Of a DNA stretch of 64,000 nt, positions 24,854 through 36,540 are shown one piece after another. Made by a program: the position numbers and the translations under genes. The stretch is from NCBI GenBank assembly GCA_035578905.1, contig JAQJVL010000175.1, positions 1,401,001 to 1,465,000 on the forward strand, written 5' to 3'. The DNA comes from Stictocephala bisonia. Its lineage: Eukaryota > Arthropoda > Insecta > Hemiptera > Membracidae. Each line of letters opens with the position of its first letter. Within the stretch, counting starts at the first letter, position 1. The notes beneath the pieces were generated by a model. It had not been told where the DNA came from, searched no databases, and saw nothing but the letters and a program-made list of their open reading frames with translations.

Positions 24854-25925
24854 TTATTTTCCTGAAGAATTCAAATGAAGTCCAAATGTAGTGTAATATT
24901 TATTGTTAGCTACAGTTTCAAGAGACAAGAATTTGCCGTGACTGAAATTTAAAACTATGCTTTTCAAGTCGTCATTTATAGTTTTGATAATTCCATTAAG
25001 CGATGGCTTGCCATATCTGAGAGGCAGGGCTACAATTATTACTTGCGTGTTACAAGTGTTTAAAAGTAGACTTTCAAAACTGTTTAAAAGATTTTGTTTA
25101 CAGTGTTCATTGTTTTTCAGAGACACTTATAGAAACTGGTTTGTTCAGTTTTTCAGATATCAAAAATATTATAAACAGATTTGGTCATTGGACTATATCA
25201 CAAGTATGATTAATCAATGATTACACAGTTCTTGACATGACTTACCTTACCACCAAAATGTGCTTTTCACGGTGGTACTGGCTCACACGCCCACCCATAC
25301 AAGCCCGGTGGTACCGATCCGCCCGCCCATACACGTACAGTAGTAATAACCCACCTGCCCGACCATACACGTACAGTGGCATTGACTCACCCACCCGCCC
25401 ATACACGTACAGTGATAATAACCCACCCACCCACACACGTACAGTGGAAATAACCCACCTGCCCGACCATACACGTACAGTGGCATTGACCCATCCGCGT
25501 ACAAAGATAATATCCCACCCACCCATACACGTACAGTGGTAATAATTAACTTAATCTACGTCATTATTTCCTGCAAAAACTATCAAACTATCATTACAAT
25601 TCATGGTTTTCACAATAGATTCAAAAGTTTCAATTACATTACTGAGGGTACCATTAGGTTTGAAAACAACACTACAATCATAATTATGTGCAAAACATGA
25701 GTACATAAGCCTACTAAGCCCCCTCCCATGACTATCAGCTAGAATCCTTATTTTACTTTTCGTAGTCACAGTTTGTACATTAGCTTTATCTACAGAGTCA
25801 GATCTAGTGTCATTACATAAGATTTCTGCTGTATATTTTGTTCTATCTGACACATAAAATTTATTTTTAACCTTCATTACAGTGTTATCCTTAACATTAT
25901 CATGGCGAAGTGTCTTTCTACACAC
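24854..25925 (-). pseudogene. SGNH-type esterase domain, split by a minisatellite
   Basis: In 25925-25551 the peptide RILADSHGRG looks like SGNH block I (the GDS-like serine), and FAGNNDVD at its end looks like the GxND block III. After the interruption, 25126-24854 reads VIIVALPLRYG and then TFGLHLNSSGK, which fits block V with its catalytic histidine. Esterase domains are known in ORF1 of CR1-type LINEs; here the domain precedes the endonuclease. The minisatellite adds about 300-400 bases in the middle of the domain. Confidence 0.65.
25262..25542. repeat. GC-rich minisatellite, about 36 bp unit
   Basis: About seven imperfect units contain CCCATACACGTACAGTGG followed by variable ATTGACCCACCC or AATAACCCACCT text. 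The array sits inside the esterase region of the composite LINE. A related array in the opposite orientation is at 30753-30897. Confidence 0.9.
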
Positions 25926-26172
25926 TTTAGCAACCCCCGGGAAAGGGCGGTTTTCCTCTTTTTGTTTTTGTTATATTTTACAAAACTCTTTGTTTTACCT
26001 GTTTTATTAACATTCTTACTGATGGAATCATACTTCATACCTTCACAGTTTGTGAGCACTCCATAAGGGTTTACACTTCTGAAGTCATGTATATTATCCA
26101 ATTTAGCAGTTACCACCTGGGAGCAATTTTTATTACCTTGGACAGGGCGCCAAAAAATCTCTTCTTCCTTAG

Positions 26173-26526
26173 CTAATTTCCCCTGAGTAATCGAGCTGTT
26201 ATCCCAGTAATAGTTTCAGGAAAAAAAAGTAATGAAGCTTCAGTGCTTTTATTAAGCTCACTGTAGCGTCTGTCAGGATTCATTGAATCCACCTGTAATA
26301 CATCAGAATCCTTAGAGCTACATGTGTACCAGTCAACAAGAGATACGGACAAGTCAGACTTACAGTAGTAATTTACAACATACTTGGCATTTAAAATAAC
26401 ATTAAATCCGCACTCAAAGTCATTCTTCTGCTGAAAACATGCTATTTCAACAATAGGAACTTTGCTGTTATTTAGGCAGATGTTATTTAGTAGTTCAACG
26501 GTTGCTGAAACATTACATCCCTGCAA
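26173..26526 (-). pseudogene. Ulp1-like cysteine-protease part (catalytic Gln/Cys)
   Basis: The minus-strand frame contains VEIACFQQKNDFECGFNVIL, which resembles the C48/Ulp1 motif with oxyanion Gln and nucleophile Cys (Q-x5-CG). The matching His/Asp motif lies across the nested LINE, in 28663-28612. The segment ends with a linker leading toward the esterase domain. I call it protease-like on these two motifs; the rest is too decayed to judge. Confidence 0.6.
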
Positions 26527-26534
26527 CAGATTCT

Positions 26535-28616
26535 ACTGAGCGGAGCAGAGGAAGATAAAAAAAGGATGTCAAATAAGAAAAAAGCTTATGACTTAAAGCT
26601 GAGGGCACTTAGACGCCAGGCTACGGCAATCCAAATAGAGGAAGCAGACAACAAAAGCAAAACTATTTGGAAGGTGATCAATAGAGAAAAGAAAACAGCT
26701 AAAGATACAGAAAAAACGATTTAACTAGAAATAAATGGTCACAAAACCCATGATCCTCAAAAAATTGCTCACCATTTTAATGAGTTTTTCACTAATATAG
26801 CCAATGAAACCCTTCTAAAAAATCCTCAACACCACTATCAGCAAGCTGAAAACACAGAAGCGCAAGATAGGGTACCCGAAATGTCTCTTCAGCTAACAAA
26901 CGAACAGGAGTTGATTCAAGTGATTAATACCCTAAAAAACAAAACATCTGCTGGAATAGATGAGGTATCTGCAAATCTCTTGAAAAAATGTAAAGAAGAA
27001 CTTGTTGGACCATTATCATACATCATCAACCGCTCATTCCAACAGGGAGTTTTTCCAAGTGAGCTAAAAATTGCTAAGGTCTACCCAAAATTTAAGAAAG
27101 GAAACCACCTGAACTCCAAGAATTACCGACCAATCTCATTAATTTCCACTTTTTCTAAAGTTTTCGAAAAAATAGTACTACACAGACTTCTTCAACACCT
27201 ATCATCCAATCAGCTGCTTACAGCACATCAACATGGTTTTGTTCGTGGAAAATCAACCATATCTGCCATAATAGCTTTAACCGAATATGTTATAGACAGC
27301 CTAGAGGAAGGAAACATACCAACTGCAATTCTTCTTGACCTTAGTAAAGCATTTGACTGCTTAGATCATACACAACTATGTAACAAGTTGAAAGGAATTG
27401 GAGTGGGTGAGAAATCTGCAGAATGGTTCAATAGCTACCTAACTTGAAGAAGCCAGATGGTTGAACTTAAATATACTGACAGAGGAGTTACACAAACAGC
27501 GAGGTCAAGGCCATTGCCAGTAGTAAGGGGCGTTCCACAAGGCTCCATACTGGGCCCAATCCTTTTTGTCTTATTCACCAATGATCTCCCGCACTACATG
27601 GAAGACTACAGCAAAACTTTTATGTACGCTGATGACACCGTACTCCTCCTTGGAGAAAAAAAACCCTGAAGCCCTTGAAATCAATTCCTTTGTCTCCATT
27701 AACATGGCAATACAATACTGCCATCATAACAGCCTAGTAGTTAATGAAGAGAAGACACAACAACTAGTGTTTTGCAAAAGAAATGATGCCATAAGCAGGA
27801 TCCCAGATATCGAAGCTCCAGAAGAAGCCAAGTATCTAGGTTTAATATTAGACCAGAAACTAACATGGACCCCTCACATTGACAGCCTGTGTCGTAAACT
27901 AAGTAGCAGTCTCTATGTGATAAAAAGGATAAAAACTATAAGTGACACCAACATAGCCAAGATCGCTTTACACTCACTTTTCGAATCACATCTTCGTTAC
28001 GGCCTGGAAGTATGGGGAATTCATCAGCAACTAACCTTCATCGTGTCCTTATCCACCAGAAAAAAGCAGTAAGACTACTAGCAGAGATTGACCAAAGAGA
28101 AAGTTGCAGGCCTAAATTCCGTGAACTAAAAATTCTAACAGTTGTCAGCATATACATCCTAGCTGTAACAACCTACGCCTACAAACTACAACTTCAACGA
28201 GGCAGAGATAGGCACAAACACAACACTCGACAGGCTATGAATTTCACTCTACCAGTGCAGCATCTAACACTCTTTGAAGAAAAGCCTTCCTACATGGGAG
28301 TGAAGTTTCTGAACTTGCTACCACAGACAACTAAAGGACCCAACATAAGCAATACAAGACAGCGTCTATTGGCTTGGCTTGTGGAGAGACCGTTCTACTT
28401 AGTTGAAGAGTTTATGAACTGGAGATCTTCACCCATGTTCCAGTGACAGCCACACCCCCTCACAGTTGACCACCACCATGAACAAAACTTAAATTATTAA
28501 ACTTTAACTGTAAAACAAAATTCTGATTACCTGTAACTACAATTTTGTTATTTTTACTCTTGACGCCAATTCTGTACTTGATGTATGCGAATAAAGTATT
28601 CTGATTCTGATTCATA
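26535..28616 (+). mobile_element. LINE nested in the composite LINE, 5'-truncated
   Basis: This + strand copy enters just before the RT domain and ends at about 28616 with AATAAAGTATTCTGATTCTGATTC, a signal followed by a short GATTCT repeat tail. It splits the minus-strand protease coding region. It is 5'-truncated, lacking the endonuclease. Its RT is a different family from the host element. Confidence 0.85.
26560..28446 (+). pseudogene. RT of the nested LINE
   Basis: Main frames are 26881-27447, 27457-27669, 27566-28072 and 28012-28446. Visible blocks: NYRPISLISTFSKVFEKIVL, HGFVRGKSTISAI, LLDLSKAFDCLDHT, GVPQGSILGPILFVLFTNDL, the catalytic YADDTV at 27624-27641, and a C-terminus with LRYGLEVWG. 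Disablements are a stop after ENT-region TI (about 26722), a stop at 27445-27447, a frame change at a run of eight A (about 27656-27663), and another near 28015. Its protein is close in wording to the RT at 46.8-48.4 kb. Confidence 0.87.
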
Positions 28617-28700
28617 GAATCAAAGTGATAAGCTTCACTTCTCGTGTTGTCGAGAACCAACAACGACCAATGCGAACCAGTGTCCCCATTTTGTGCATCA
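28612..28700 (-). pseudogene. Ulp1-like protease part (catalytic His/Asp)
   Basis: On the minus strand the text reads GSHWSLLVLDNTRSEAYHFD followed by SMN, immediately before the nested LINE. HWSLLVL with a downstream Asp is the typical His/Asp region of C48 Ulp1-type proteases, and it precedes the Q..CG motif of 26526-26173 in the correct order. Confidence 0.65.
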
Positions 28701-29432
28701 TTACTATTATTAATACAAAAAAAACACTAGTTTGTGGTCAGAAAATGAGGTCTTACATAAAGTTTCAGATACAATATCACCAGAACCCAGCTTAAGAGTA
28801 TGTATTACAGAAACATCAAAGAACAAACACTGTCCTCCAGTAACACTTGTAGACAATTCCTTAAAATATATGGCAAAAAGGTCGTCATCAACCCATCAAC
28901 TTTTAGAATAACTCTTTGAATTGAGAACAAGATTTTCATTTTTCATTATATCAAGCTTAATTTTAGTGTCATACAATCGTATGACACTAAAATTATTTCT
29001 GATAAAATAAAATTGCTAATAAAACTTAATTTTTGTCAGCAAATTCTTTTAATTGTCGAGAATATTGTTCTATCTCTCTTAAAATCTCATTAATTTGTAA
29101 GTCCCGATCCTTTATCATTCTTTCAAGAATTTTCCGTTTAGAGAACGGGTTTCAATTTCATACGTATCTATGTCCAAGAGGGATTTTTCGTTCTCTTTGC
29201 GTCTCTGATCTTTTTCAAGTTCCAACTTATTTATCAAAACATCAATCTCATGTTTTGATGTGTTTAAACTACTTTGCTGAGTTTCATGACTTAATTTTAA
29301 CCTGTCAAATTCGTTAAGAAGCTTTGTAATGCTGCTAAAAACAGTTTCAAAGCTTATATCAGGGTATTCAGTAGAGATTATATTTAACTCATTTGTCAAC
29401 TGTAAAACAATAGGTTCAATATCATCATACAT
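28700..29432 (-). pseudogene. Coiled-coil N-terminal ORF1 of the composite LINE
   Basis: The frame 29432-29115 is rich in heptad-like Leu, Glu and Lys (LINKLELEKDQRRKENEKSL) and predicts a coiled coil, as is usual for LINE ORF1 proteins. It continues in broken frames toward the protease region. A perfect inverted repeat interrupts it at 28959-28994. Confidence 0.55.
28959..28994. repeat. Perfect 16 bp palindrome, 4 base loop
   Basis: AATTTTAGTGTCATAC is followed by AATC and the exact complement GTATGACACTAAAATT. The arms match at every base. It falls in the ORF1 region of the composite LINE. Confidence 0.9.
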
Positions 29433-29579
29433 ATTAGCAACATCAAAAACTATTTCATTAAGTATAGTTAATTAGTAAATACAGAATAAAGCAGTAAAAT
29501 ATATATATTAAAACAATACATAATATGTAGTGGAAAGTCACAAAGTTAATATGATAGTATAATATGGCTCAGAAAAGAC

Positions 29580-29850
29580 ACCGTAACAACACTGGCAGCA
29601 AGACGCAGCGTCCAGATAGAAGGCGCAGGCAAGATCCGGGCGTGGGTGAATGAGAAGCGTTGACGCTGCTGACACTGGTTAGTGTGGGAAATTTAATTCC
29701 AACAGGCCTGAGTGGCTAGACTGGCGGAGGTTGCGTCGGCAGACTGCGCAGAGCGATGAATTGGTTCCAACCGTCTTCGTCTATCAACACCAACGTTGTG
29801 ATGCTTGGCTTTCAATTGTTAGTTACAGTTTACATTAACTACTTACAGTC
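29580..29850 (-). other. Putative 5' leader of the composite LINE
   Basis: A GC-richer patch in an AT-rich region, immediately upstream of the coiled-coil frame on the minus strand. LINE internal promoters commonly look like this, but I see no defined promoter motif. Confidence 0.35.
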
Positions 29851-29859
29851 CCTGTGGAA

Positions 29860-30750
29860 AATGAAATAAATGTCACAGTCTTGCAAGAACATTTAAGCAC
29901 TGTTATAGTTCATATAGTTAAATAAAAACCATGTGATTCATTAAAAAACTGGAAGAACGATATTAATCCAAACTACATGGTAGAACAGGGTCAGCCAACC
30001 CTCCTATATTTCTTCACTGGTATACTGCGCACCTTCGGCCCAAGGCTCATGCTACACCTGCCCAGTTGTATGTTATTTGTTTTACTTGTGAACTGAAATA
30101 TTAGCACAAACTTAACTATTAATTTTTCAATTTCAGCTTAGCTATAATTTTAAGTTATGTAAAGTGTTAACAGTAAACTAAGGAAGTATGATAGTCTATG
30201 CTGTGTATACTAATAATGTGTCTGTCTGTAGTAATTGTGTACTAACCAATCTTTCTGGGGATATGGTAAAATAGCATGTTAGTATTTATGTCTTAATTAC
30301 CAAGCTATTTTAATTTAAGTTTTAAAATATATATTTTGAAATTTATTTGTGCAAATAGTTTTTAGATTTGTGTGTTATAGGTTATTTCATACGAGGATTG
30401 TCCACAAATTAGGTTTCTAACGTTTTTTCACATAGTAAATATAATTTTATTACAAAACCAATTACAGGTTCCAAAATATTAGATGTTTAGCTATTTTCCA
30501 ATTCCAAAACAGTCCTTATCATGCATGATCTATGCACTTTTGGAGTCGCTCCAGAACTTTTTCATACTCGTGTCATACCACTCTCCTGCCAACTCGCACA
30601 GGAAAGAATCGTTAACTTGAGTCTTTTATTCCTCCAAGTGTTGTTTCAAGTTAAAGAACAATTAGGAGTCACTGGAGACCAAATCAAGGCTGTAGAGAGG
30701 ACGGTCAATCATTTACCACCCAACTTTGGCTTTGACATGTACATGTACAA
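29860..30750. other. No gene seen
   Basis: AT-rich intron sequence. A 128-codon frame (30521-30907) runs into the minisatellite and has no known domain. Confidence 0.5.
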
Positions 30751-30752
30751 CT

Positions 30753-30897
30753 CAATACCATTGTACATGTATGGGCGGGGGTGGGTGGGTCAATACCATT
30801 GTACATGTATGGGCGGGCGGGTGGGTCAATACCATTGTACATGTATGGGCAGGCGGGTGAGTCAATACCATTGTACATGTATGGGCGGGCGGTTGTG
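30753..30897. repeat. GC-rich minisatellite, 36 bp unit, four copies
   Basis: Units start CAATACCATTGTACATGTAT and end GGGCGGGCGGGTGGGT, beginning at 30753, 30791, 30827 and 30863 (steps of 38, 36 and 36). Reverse-complemented, the unit matches the array at 25262-25542. Confidence 0.92.
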
Positions 30898-30904
30898 GTT
30901 CGGG

Positions 30905-32630
30905 TGAAGTGAGAGTAGACATTGGTCATGGTGCAAAGGAATGCTCTTTGTCAGCCAACCTCTCCTGTTCCTGTACAGCCCAACAAAATCTTATTCATGG
31001 TAGTCTAAGAGATGTTCTCTATCTGTTCGGCAATCTCTCACTCAGTCATATGGCGATACGCAAGCTAAAGTTCCTCAACTTTCATTACTGTCTCACCCGG
31101 AACTGATGAATGGCCACAGCCTGTCTCATTGTGCACGTTTGTTGGGCCTTTTGCAAACTCCCTTCACCACTGCACATATTTTTTATGTCTATGGATTTCT
31201 CTCCATACACATTGGTCTACTGGTGATGGATTTCAAAAGTGGTTGACATATTAAACCACAGAAATTTAATCACAGACTGCAATTCACATTGGCAGGAGCG
31301 TTAATTTTCCCTCCAACGTTAATGGCTGCAAGCCAAGACTGAGCTTTCAGAAAGGTGATGACTGGCTAGAATAGGAGTGGGGAAAGTGAGGAATACATCG
31401 CTGTTGTGAGATTTACGCTAGTTCACTCTGTCGCAATGGGAGTTCATTGGAGACATTAATTTGCGGATAACCCTTGTAGATGTCTCATAGCTAAGGTGAA
31501 GAGTAGCAGTAAGTAATGCTAATGAGTAGTTTAGTCACTTTGACAACAGGAGCAGTTATTTTAACTCCAGACACGTATTGTGAAAAAAAATTAAAAACAG
31601 CCCGTCTCTGATCATAGTTCCTAATCATAGTACCTAATCACCAGTAAGTTCTTATCATTTACTTTCTTGGATATGATTATCTTACTGGTATTAAACCAAA
31701 GATATTTATTTTAATACTTTACCATTTTCTTGTCATCTCAGACAAAAATCAGCAATAATAGAAAGACAAACTATCAGAAAATATCTATCAGCTTTCTGGC
31801 TTGAAAATCCAATAGGTTTTCTCTCTTTTCCATAGCCAACCTAGAATGTTTTGTTACAGCTGAGATAAATAGGATTATCATTGTTGAAAATAATCAAATT
31901 ACGAGTAATTATCTCAGCTATATCTTCAAAATCTTTCACTATATTTTTGGTTTTCTCTGGCTTTATAGTTTAGAATCTGAGTTGAATCAGCAATTAAATT
32001 ATTCAATGTCGGTAAGCCTCTGTGATGTATCTAGTTGTCTTTTGTGTTTTATGCAGTTGTTTTCTCGCATTGTCTTTTTTTTAGCGGCTACTTCTCCAAC
32101 ATTAGGATATCTTGGCTGTCACTTAACCCAGTAAGCTTCAACTCAATTACAGAAATGGTATCATGAAAGATAGGATTTAGCTGACATTTCTTCATAATTG
32201 TAATGATGTAGAACATCATTTCTTATAATTTTTCTACGTTTTACTGTTTTTCCCTTACTAAATATTTCTTTTAGTGATCCTAACCTAAAGGTTAGGGGTT
32301 TCATTATTATTTTCATTGTTTAGTTTAACACTTAGAACTCCAACATTTTATTTGGTGCATTATAAACCAATTGCAATTTATATTGGACATATTGTGAATA
32401 TTTTAATATAAATATTTCTCCAATAAAGAACTTGTGTAAGAAAATTATTAAGAACTTATTTAAAACATGTTGCACAGTAATAATGTTGAGTTTTGTTTGG
32501 GTAAAAAGTGGTTGCTGCTTAGAATGATCTCTTCCTTTAGTTATAGATTTTTGGCCAGTTATCAAAATTCAATAAAAAAAAGTTCTTTGGATCATGCAAT
32601 ATTTTCCAATATCGTACATGCCAAGCCAAT
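30905..32630. other. No gene seen
   Basis: Intron 1 sequence with no domain-bearing frame, no clear repeat and no splice-bounded coding segment that I could recognise. Confidence 0.5.
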
Positions 32631-33479
32631 ATTATCTTTTAACCCTTTGCTATCTGTGAGCCACCTCAAGAAGCGGCTTTCGCCATTTTGCAGTTGAGAT
32701 ACTTTACGTTTCCCTCACCACTGTCTCTCAGATCTGCTAAGACACCTTAGGTGGCTTGTGATGAATTGTCCGTCAGGTCTGCTCCATTGCCAACATATGC
32801 TAAGGTGGGTATTGCTTATATTGTTACGTTTCACTGTTGATTGTTAGTATAGATAAATTCTTTACTTTGAATAAACATTCCCTAATTTAAACACTACTTT
32901 AATCGTGATTGTATGACAATATTATTAAATCTATAAATTAAAACAAATTTACAACAAAAATTATATATCAAATAAATAGAAAATAAGGATTTAAATAGCA
33001 TTAATTGAAATGGTACTAATATGCGTGTGAGGAATTGTTGAATAAAACAGTATTATTTTTTCTTTTTATATTTTTTTCGTCCTTTATTACTATTTATTCA
33101 ACTCTTACTATTTGAATACATGACTATTTTTAGCTGTTCATTTTATTTCAAACTATTCAGTATATAAAATTCTTTTAAAAAATGCAAGGATGAAGTCCTG
33201 GTTGGTTTGTACAAGTTTTAAATAATATGTGGCACACTTTCTTTGTTCTATCTGAGTACAATTTTCACAGTCTAAATTTTTCCCCCATGTGTTCCTGGAG
33301 GTGTAATTTTTAGTCCAATCTGTTTTCATTCATAACATACTCTTGCTGTTTCTTTCTTGTATGTCTTTTCTCCCCAACTACGTTTCGTACCAGTTCTTTT
33401 CGAAATTGTCAGTAACGTGGTTTGTTCAGGTGGCAGATTGATAAAACACAGTATAAAAGCATTCACAATTGCCATCTCC

Positions 33480-34526
33480 AAAAGTCAAAAGAAGACCTGA
33501 AATAATAAAATATAGAATACAAATTTTAATAGTGTATTTATTTTTAATTTGATAACCATACAATTTAACCTCTTATCAAATTTATTTTTTGTTTCAATAG
33601 AAGAGACTTTTAAATAAATGTTAGGGCAAAAGGAGATTTTGAATTATTTTGAATAATTTTGTTTCTGTACCTACTTTTCTGCACCATTTGATAGATTTTC
33701 AAGTAGTTATATGACTCAATGTACTGGTCTGCAAAGTCCATACCATCAATTGACTCATATATTTCTAGACTACTGTTGGTTCAACAACAACCACATGGGT
33801 GTCTTGTCTTCTTTTTCGGTTTGCGGCTTGAGTCGGACTATCATAACAGTGTTGTGAGCATTGATACTTCATTTTTCTTTCCACAATACTAAAGAGTATT
33901 TTCCTTCCTGAAGCATTTTATATCTCCTTTCTTTGACTTAATAGAATAGTCCTATTAGCTATTTTTTCACCTTTCCTTTTCTTAGGGAGCTCACTGCTTC
34001 TGGTAAACCTTTTTGATTTCTTAGAATTGTACTTGTAGTGTGAACTTTCTAAAAGAGCTTCGTGACATCCGTGTTGTTGTACATTCCTTCTGTAAACACA
34101 CGTAGGCCAGAAACATTACCATAATCATCTTTTAGCCTCTGTACTAAATGCAAAACAATTCTACTTCTTAACTCCCAGATCAGGCTGCTCCATATTGTCA
34201 GTTGTCCTTTCACCAAAGTAGGGTTTCAAAGTAGTTATGTAGCCAGAGTGCTTGACTCAGAGGCAACAAACATTTTTACTCCCCATTTGGTGAGCTTGTC
34301 TTTGTTGTACACTTAAAAAACAATGCGACCTCGAAAGGCAACTGTACTTTAATCCATACTGATTTTGAGTTTGGGTAAAAATAAATCTCTGTACTTTTTT
34401 TATCCAAGTAGAATACCACATTTTTTACCTTTGCAGTTTTAAAGGTCCTGATATTGATAAAGTGAGAGAAGGATTTAGGTGTAAACACCAAATATTTGTT
34501 TGAATAGCTTTTTTGACTTAACTGTC

Positions 34527-34560
<34 letters not shown>

Positions 34561-34975
34561 GGTTGATCATCAATCCAATCAGTTGTTAAATAATCACCAA
34601 TATTTGGTTTGTTATGAACACCCATATTAATGATAATGACTAAAAAGCTTTGAACTCCAATAATATAATATCCTTCTATAAGTTTCAAATAAAATGTTTA
34701 AAGATGTACTTTTAAAATATTTTTTGTAAACCCATTTGACTCCTTAAAATAATTGATCATTGAAAAATAGTTTTAAAATCACCTTCAGATTCAGGGGTCA
34801 AAATCTGCTGTCGTTCACCCATTGAAACTTCTGGAAGCTCTCATTGTTCTGCGCCCATTCCAGCCAATCCTCACTCAGCTCAGTGTCAGATACGATGTCT
34901 TCATAATCATTATTATTATCTTAGAACAATTTTGTGTCTGATTCATCCTTATTATCATATTTAATCATAATTTGA
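33480..34975 (-). pseudogene. piggyBac-like transposase relic, heavily decayed
   Basis: On the minus strand an acidic N-terminus is seen near 34930-34800 (YEDIVSDTELSEDWLEW). Then comes a core segment AFRGRIVFKVYNKDKLTKWG near 34340-34270, and GMDFADQYIESYNYLK near 33760-33690, which matches the GVDxxDQ region of piggyBac transposases. Many stops and shifts are present. TTAACCCTTTGCTATCTG at about 32640 could be its 3' terminus; no clear partner was found near 35 kb. It is an unrelated, older copy than the element at 15.5 kb. Confidence 0.7.
34529..34558. repeat. A30 homopolymer
   Basis: A run of thirty A lies inside the piggyBac relic. There is no retroposed sequence beside it that I can identify, so it is a simple repeat or a slippage or assembly artefact. 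Confidence 0.95.
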
Positions 34976-35635
34976 TGTTAAATGTTATAGGTTTACCTTT
35001 GATGTAAGCAGTTGATGCCATTCTATGTACTTATGAATAAACTTGTTTTCAATTCAATTCAACTTCACAAAATGTGCCATATTGGTAGAACTGCGGACAT
35101 GTACTACATCTAGACTAACAATTTTGATTACAAATGGATGGATTTGTATTACTGGCGAATATTTTCCAATGTAGATCAAAGTATTGTTAATAGGGTGCAG
35201 CACGAACAAAGAACACTAGCGGATCTAATAAATTAATAGTAAAAAGCTAAAACGTAAGTCACATGAGGTAGTGTACAGTCATCATGTCTCATAGTTCAAG
35301 CATATCAGTCAAAACCAACTGAACAGGTGTATCATATCTGAGAGACAGGGACGGAGCAAAACAGGGAGTACCTGACATTGAAAATGTCGGCAGCCACTGT
35401 AGAGGTGTGTGATACCCAAGAAGTCAAGAGATTGGGTTTTTATGAGTTCGAAAAGGGGTAAAGTTTTAATACACTCAGTAACTCAGGAACAGTTAATTTA
35501 GTAGCATAAGGACATTCTTGTAACTTAATGACATGCTTCTGAGGTTATTGAACAACTTGAGTAATTTTGATATCCAAACTGAACGCTGTGGAATTCTACA
35601 GCAACACATGATGTATATTAAATGAACTGTGGCAG

Positions 35636-35784
35636 GCCAAGCCAGTGGTGGAGGCAGCTCCAATGCAAACCTGGCTATACCTTGCAATGAGGATTGTGGA
35701 ATTCGAGATGTATGGAACCACAACCTTCACGAAGAGTTTCGTGCAATCAGAAATGTAGTCCAGAAATTTACTTACGTTGCTATG
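35636..35784 (+). CDS. Pop2: Pop2/CNOT7 exon 2
   Basis: This exon encodes the N-terminal part of the deadenylase. After two bases completing the codon begun at 7636, it reads QASGGGSSNANLAIP, then CGIRDVWNHNLHEEFRAIRN and VVQKFTYVAM. The IRDVW-HNL-EEF-IR pattern and the final YVAM match insect Pop2 directly before the first exonuclease motif. The donor GTAAGA at 35785 is strong. The acceptor is CAG at 35633-35635 with a poor pyrimidine tract; an in-frame TGA at 35623-35625 shows the exon cannot start much earlier. Phase with exon 1 is exact. The intron before it is about 28 kb. Confidence 0.9.
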
Positions 35785-36540
35785 GTAAGAAGACAAATTT
35801 TCTAATATAATGATTTTTTGCAGGTGATGTAAGCAATTCAAACTGATGGCACCAGTATAACGTGAATTGGATGCTATATACTCTGTATCCAAACAGTGTT
35901 TTAAATTAATTACTATAAATATAATTAAAATTAATCGTAGTATTTTTTTATGATGGGAAAATGCATTGTGCACCGTAAGGACCTTTATTACAGCGACCTG
36001 GTGAGTGGGACTCTTACCCACAAAAAACCAATCGGTTCAGGCGTTTAATAATTGCATTTAAAGTAAGGTTAATTAGCAGTTCCGATTATGATTGCAAAAT
36101 AACTCTAACTCAGTAAACTGGCAATCAATAACAATTATCACTATTGGTAGACACAGTAGTCGCAAATGATTTCTTCTTATTACTGGATTTGCTCCATAGT
36201 TAATTGGCAGAGAGGATTTTGGGTGGATGAAAATATAAGGGCAATTGTAGCTTTCCAAGATATAAAAGTACAGGAAATCGGAAGGTAAACTTTCCTCATA
36301 GCCAGGCCATGGCTTGCTTTCGAGCTTATATGTATATAAACTATGGCCATTGTTAAAAGCTTGAAGTGTTTGTAGAAGGTTGATTCCCTCTGCATCTTCA
36401 TCCATTATAAGAGGTAGGGAATGGAATAAAGAAAACTGTTAGAGCCAGTTGGAACATAGGATACTATTATCTGGAAGTCTTGTTGGCTAGCCTGTAGTGC
36501 CATTTTGTCTTACTTCTAGATAAATACCAACTTAGTGAAG

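Larger units (their letters stand above)
21749..29850 (-). mobile_element. Composite LINE with protease, esterase, EN and RT parts
   Basis: Read on the minus strand, the element runs from a GC-rich 5' leader (about 29850-29580) through a coiled-coil ORF1 start, an Ulp1-type protease, an SGNH esterase, an endonuclease and an RT. It ends at about 21749 with AATAAAG and the tail TTCTTGATTCTTGATG. A + strand LINE (about 26535-28616) has inserted within the protease coding region, and a minisatellite (25262-25542) within the esterase region. Without these the element is near 5.7 kb, a normal full LINE length. All frames are broken. The grouping into one element rests on orientation, order and the protease motif continuing across the nested insertion. 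Confidence 0.75.

Noticed and set aside
25237..25542. Long frames on both strands rich in Arg, Pro, Tyr and Gly
   Set aside because: They are translations of the minisatellite and lack stops only because of its repeat unit.
30521..30907. 128-codon frame on +
   Set aside because: Half of it is minisatellite and the rest has no domain or splice context.
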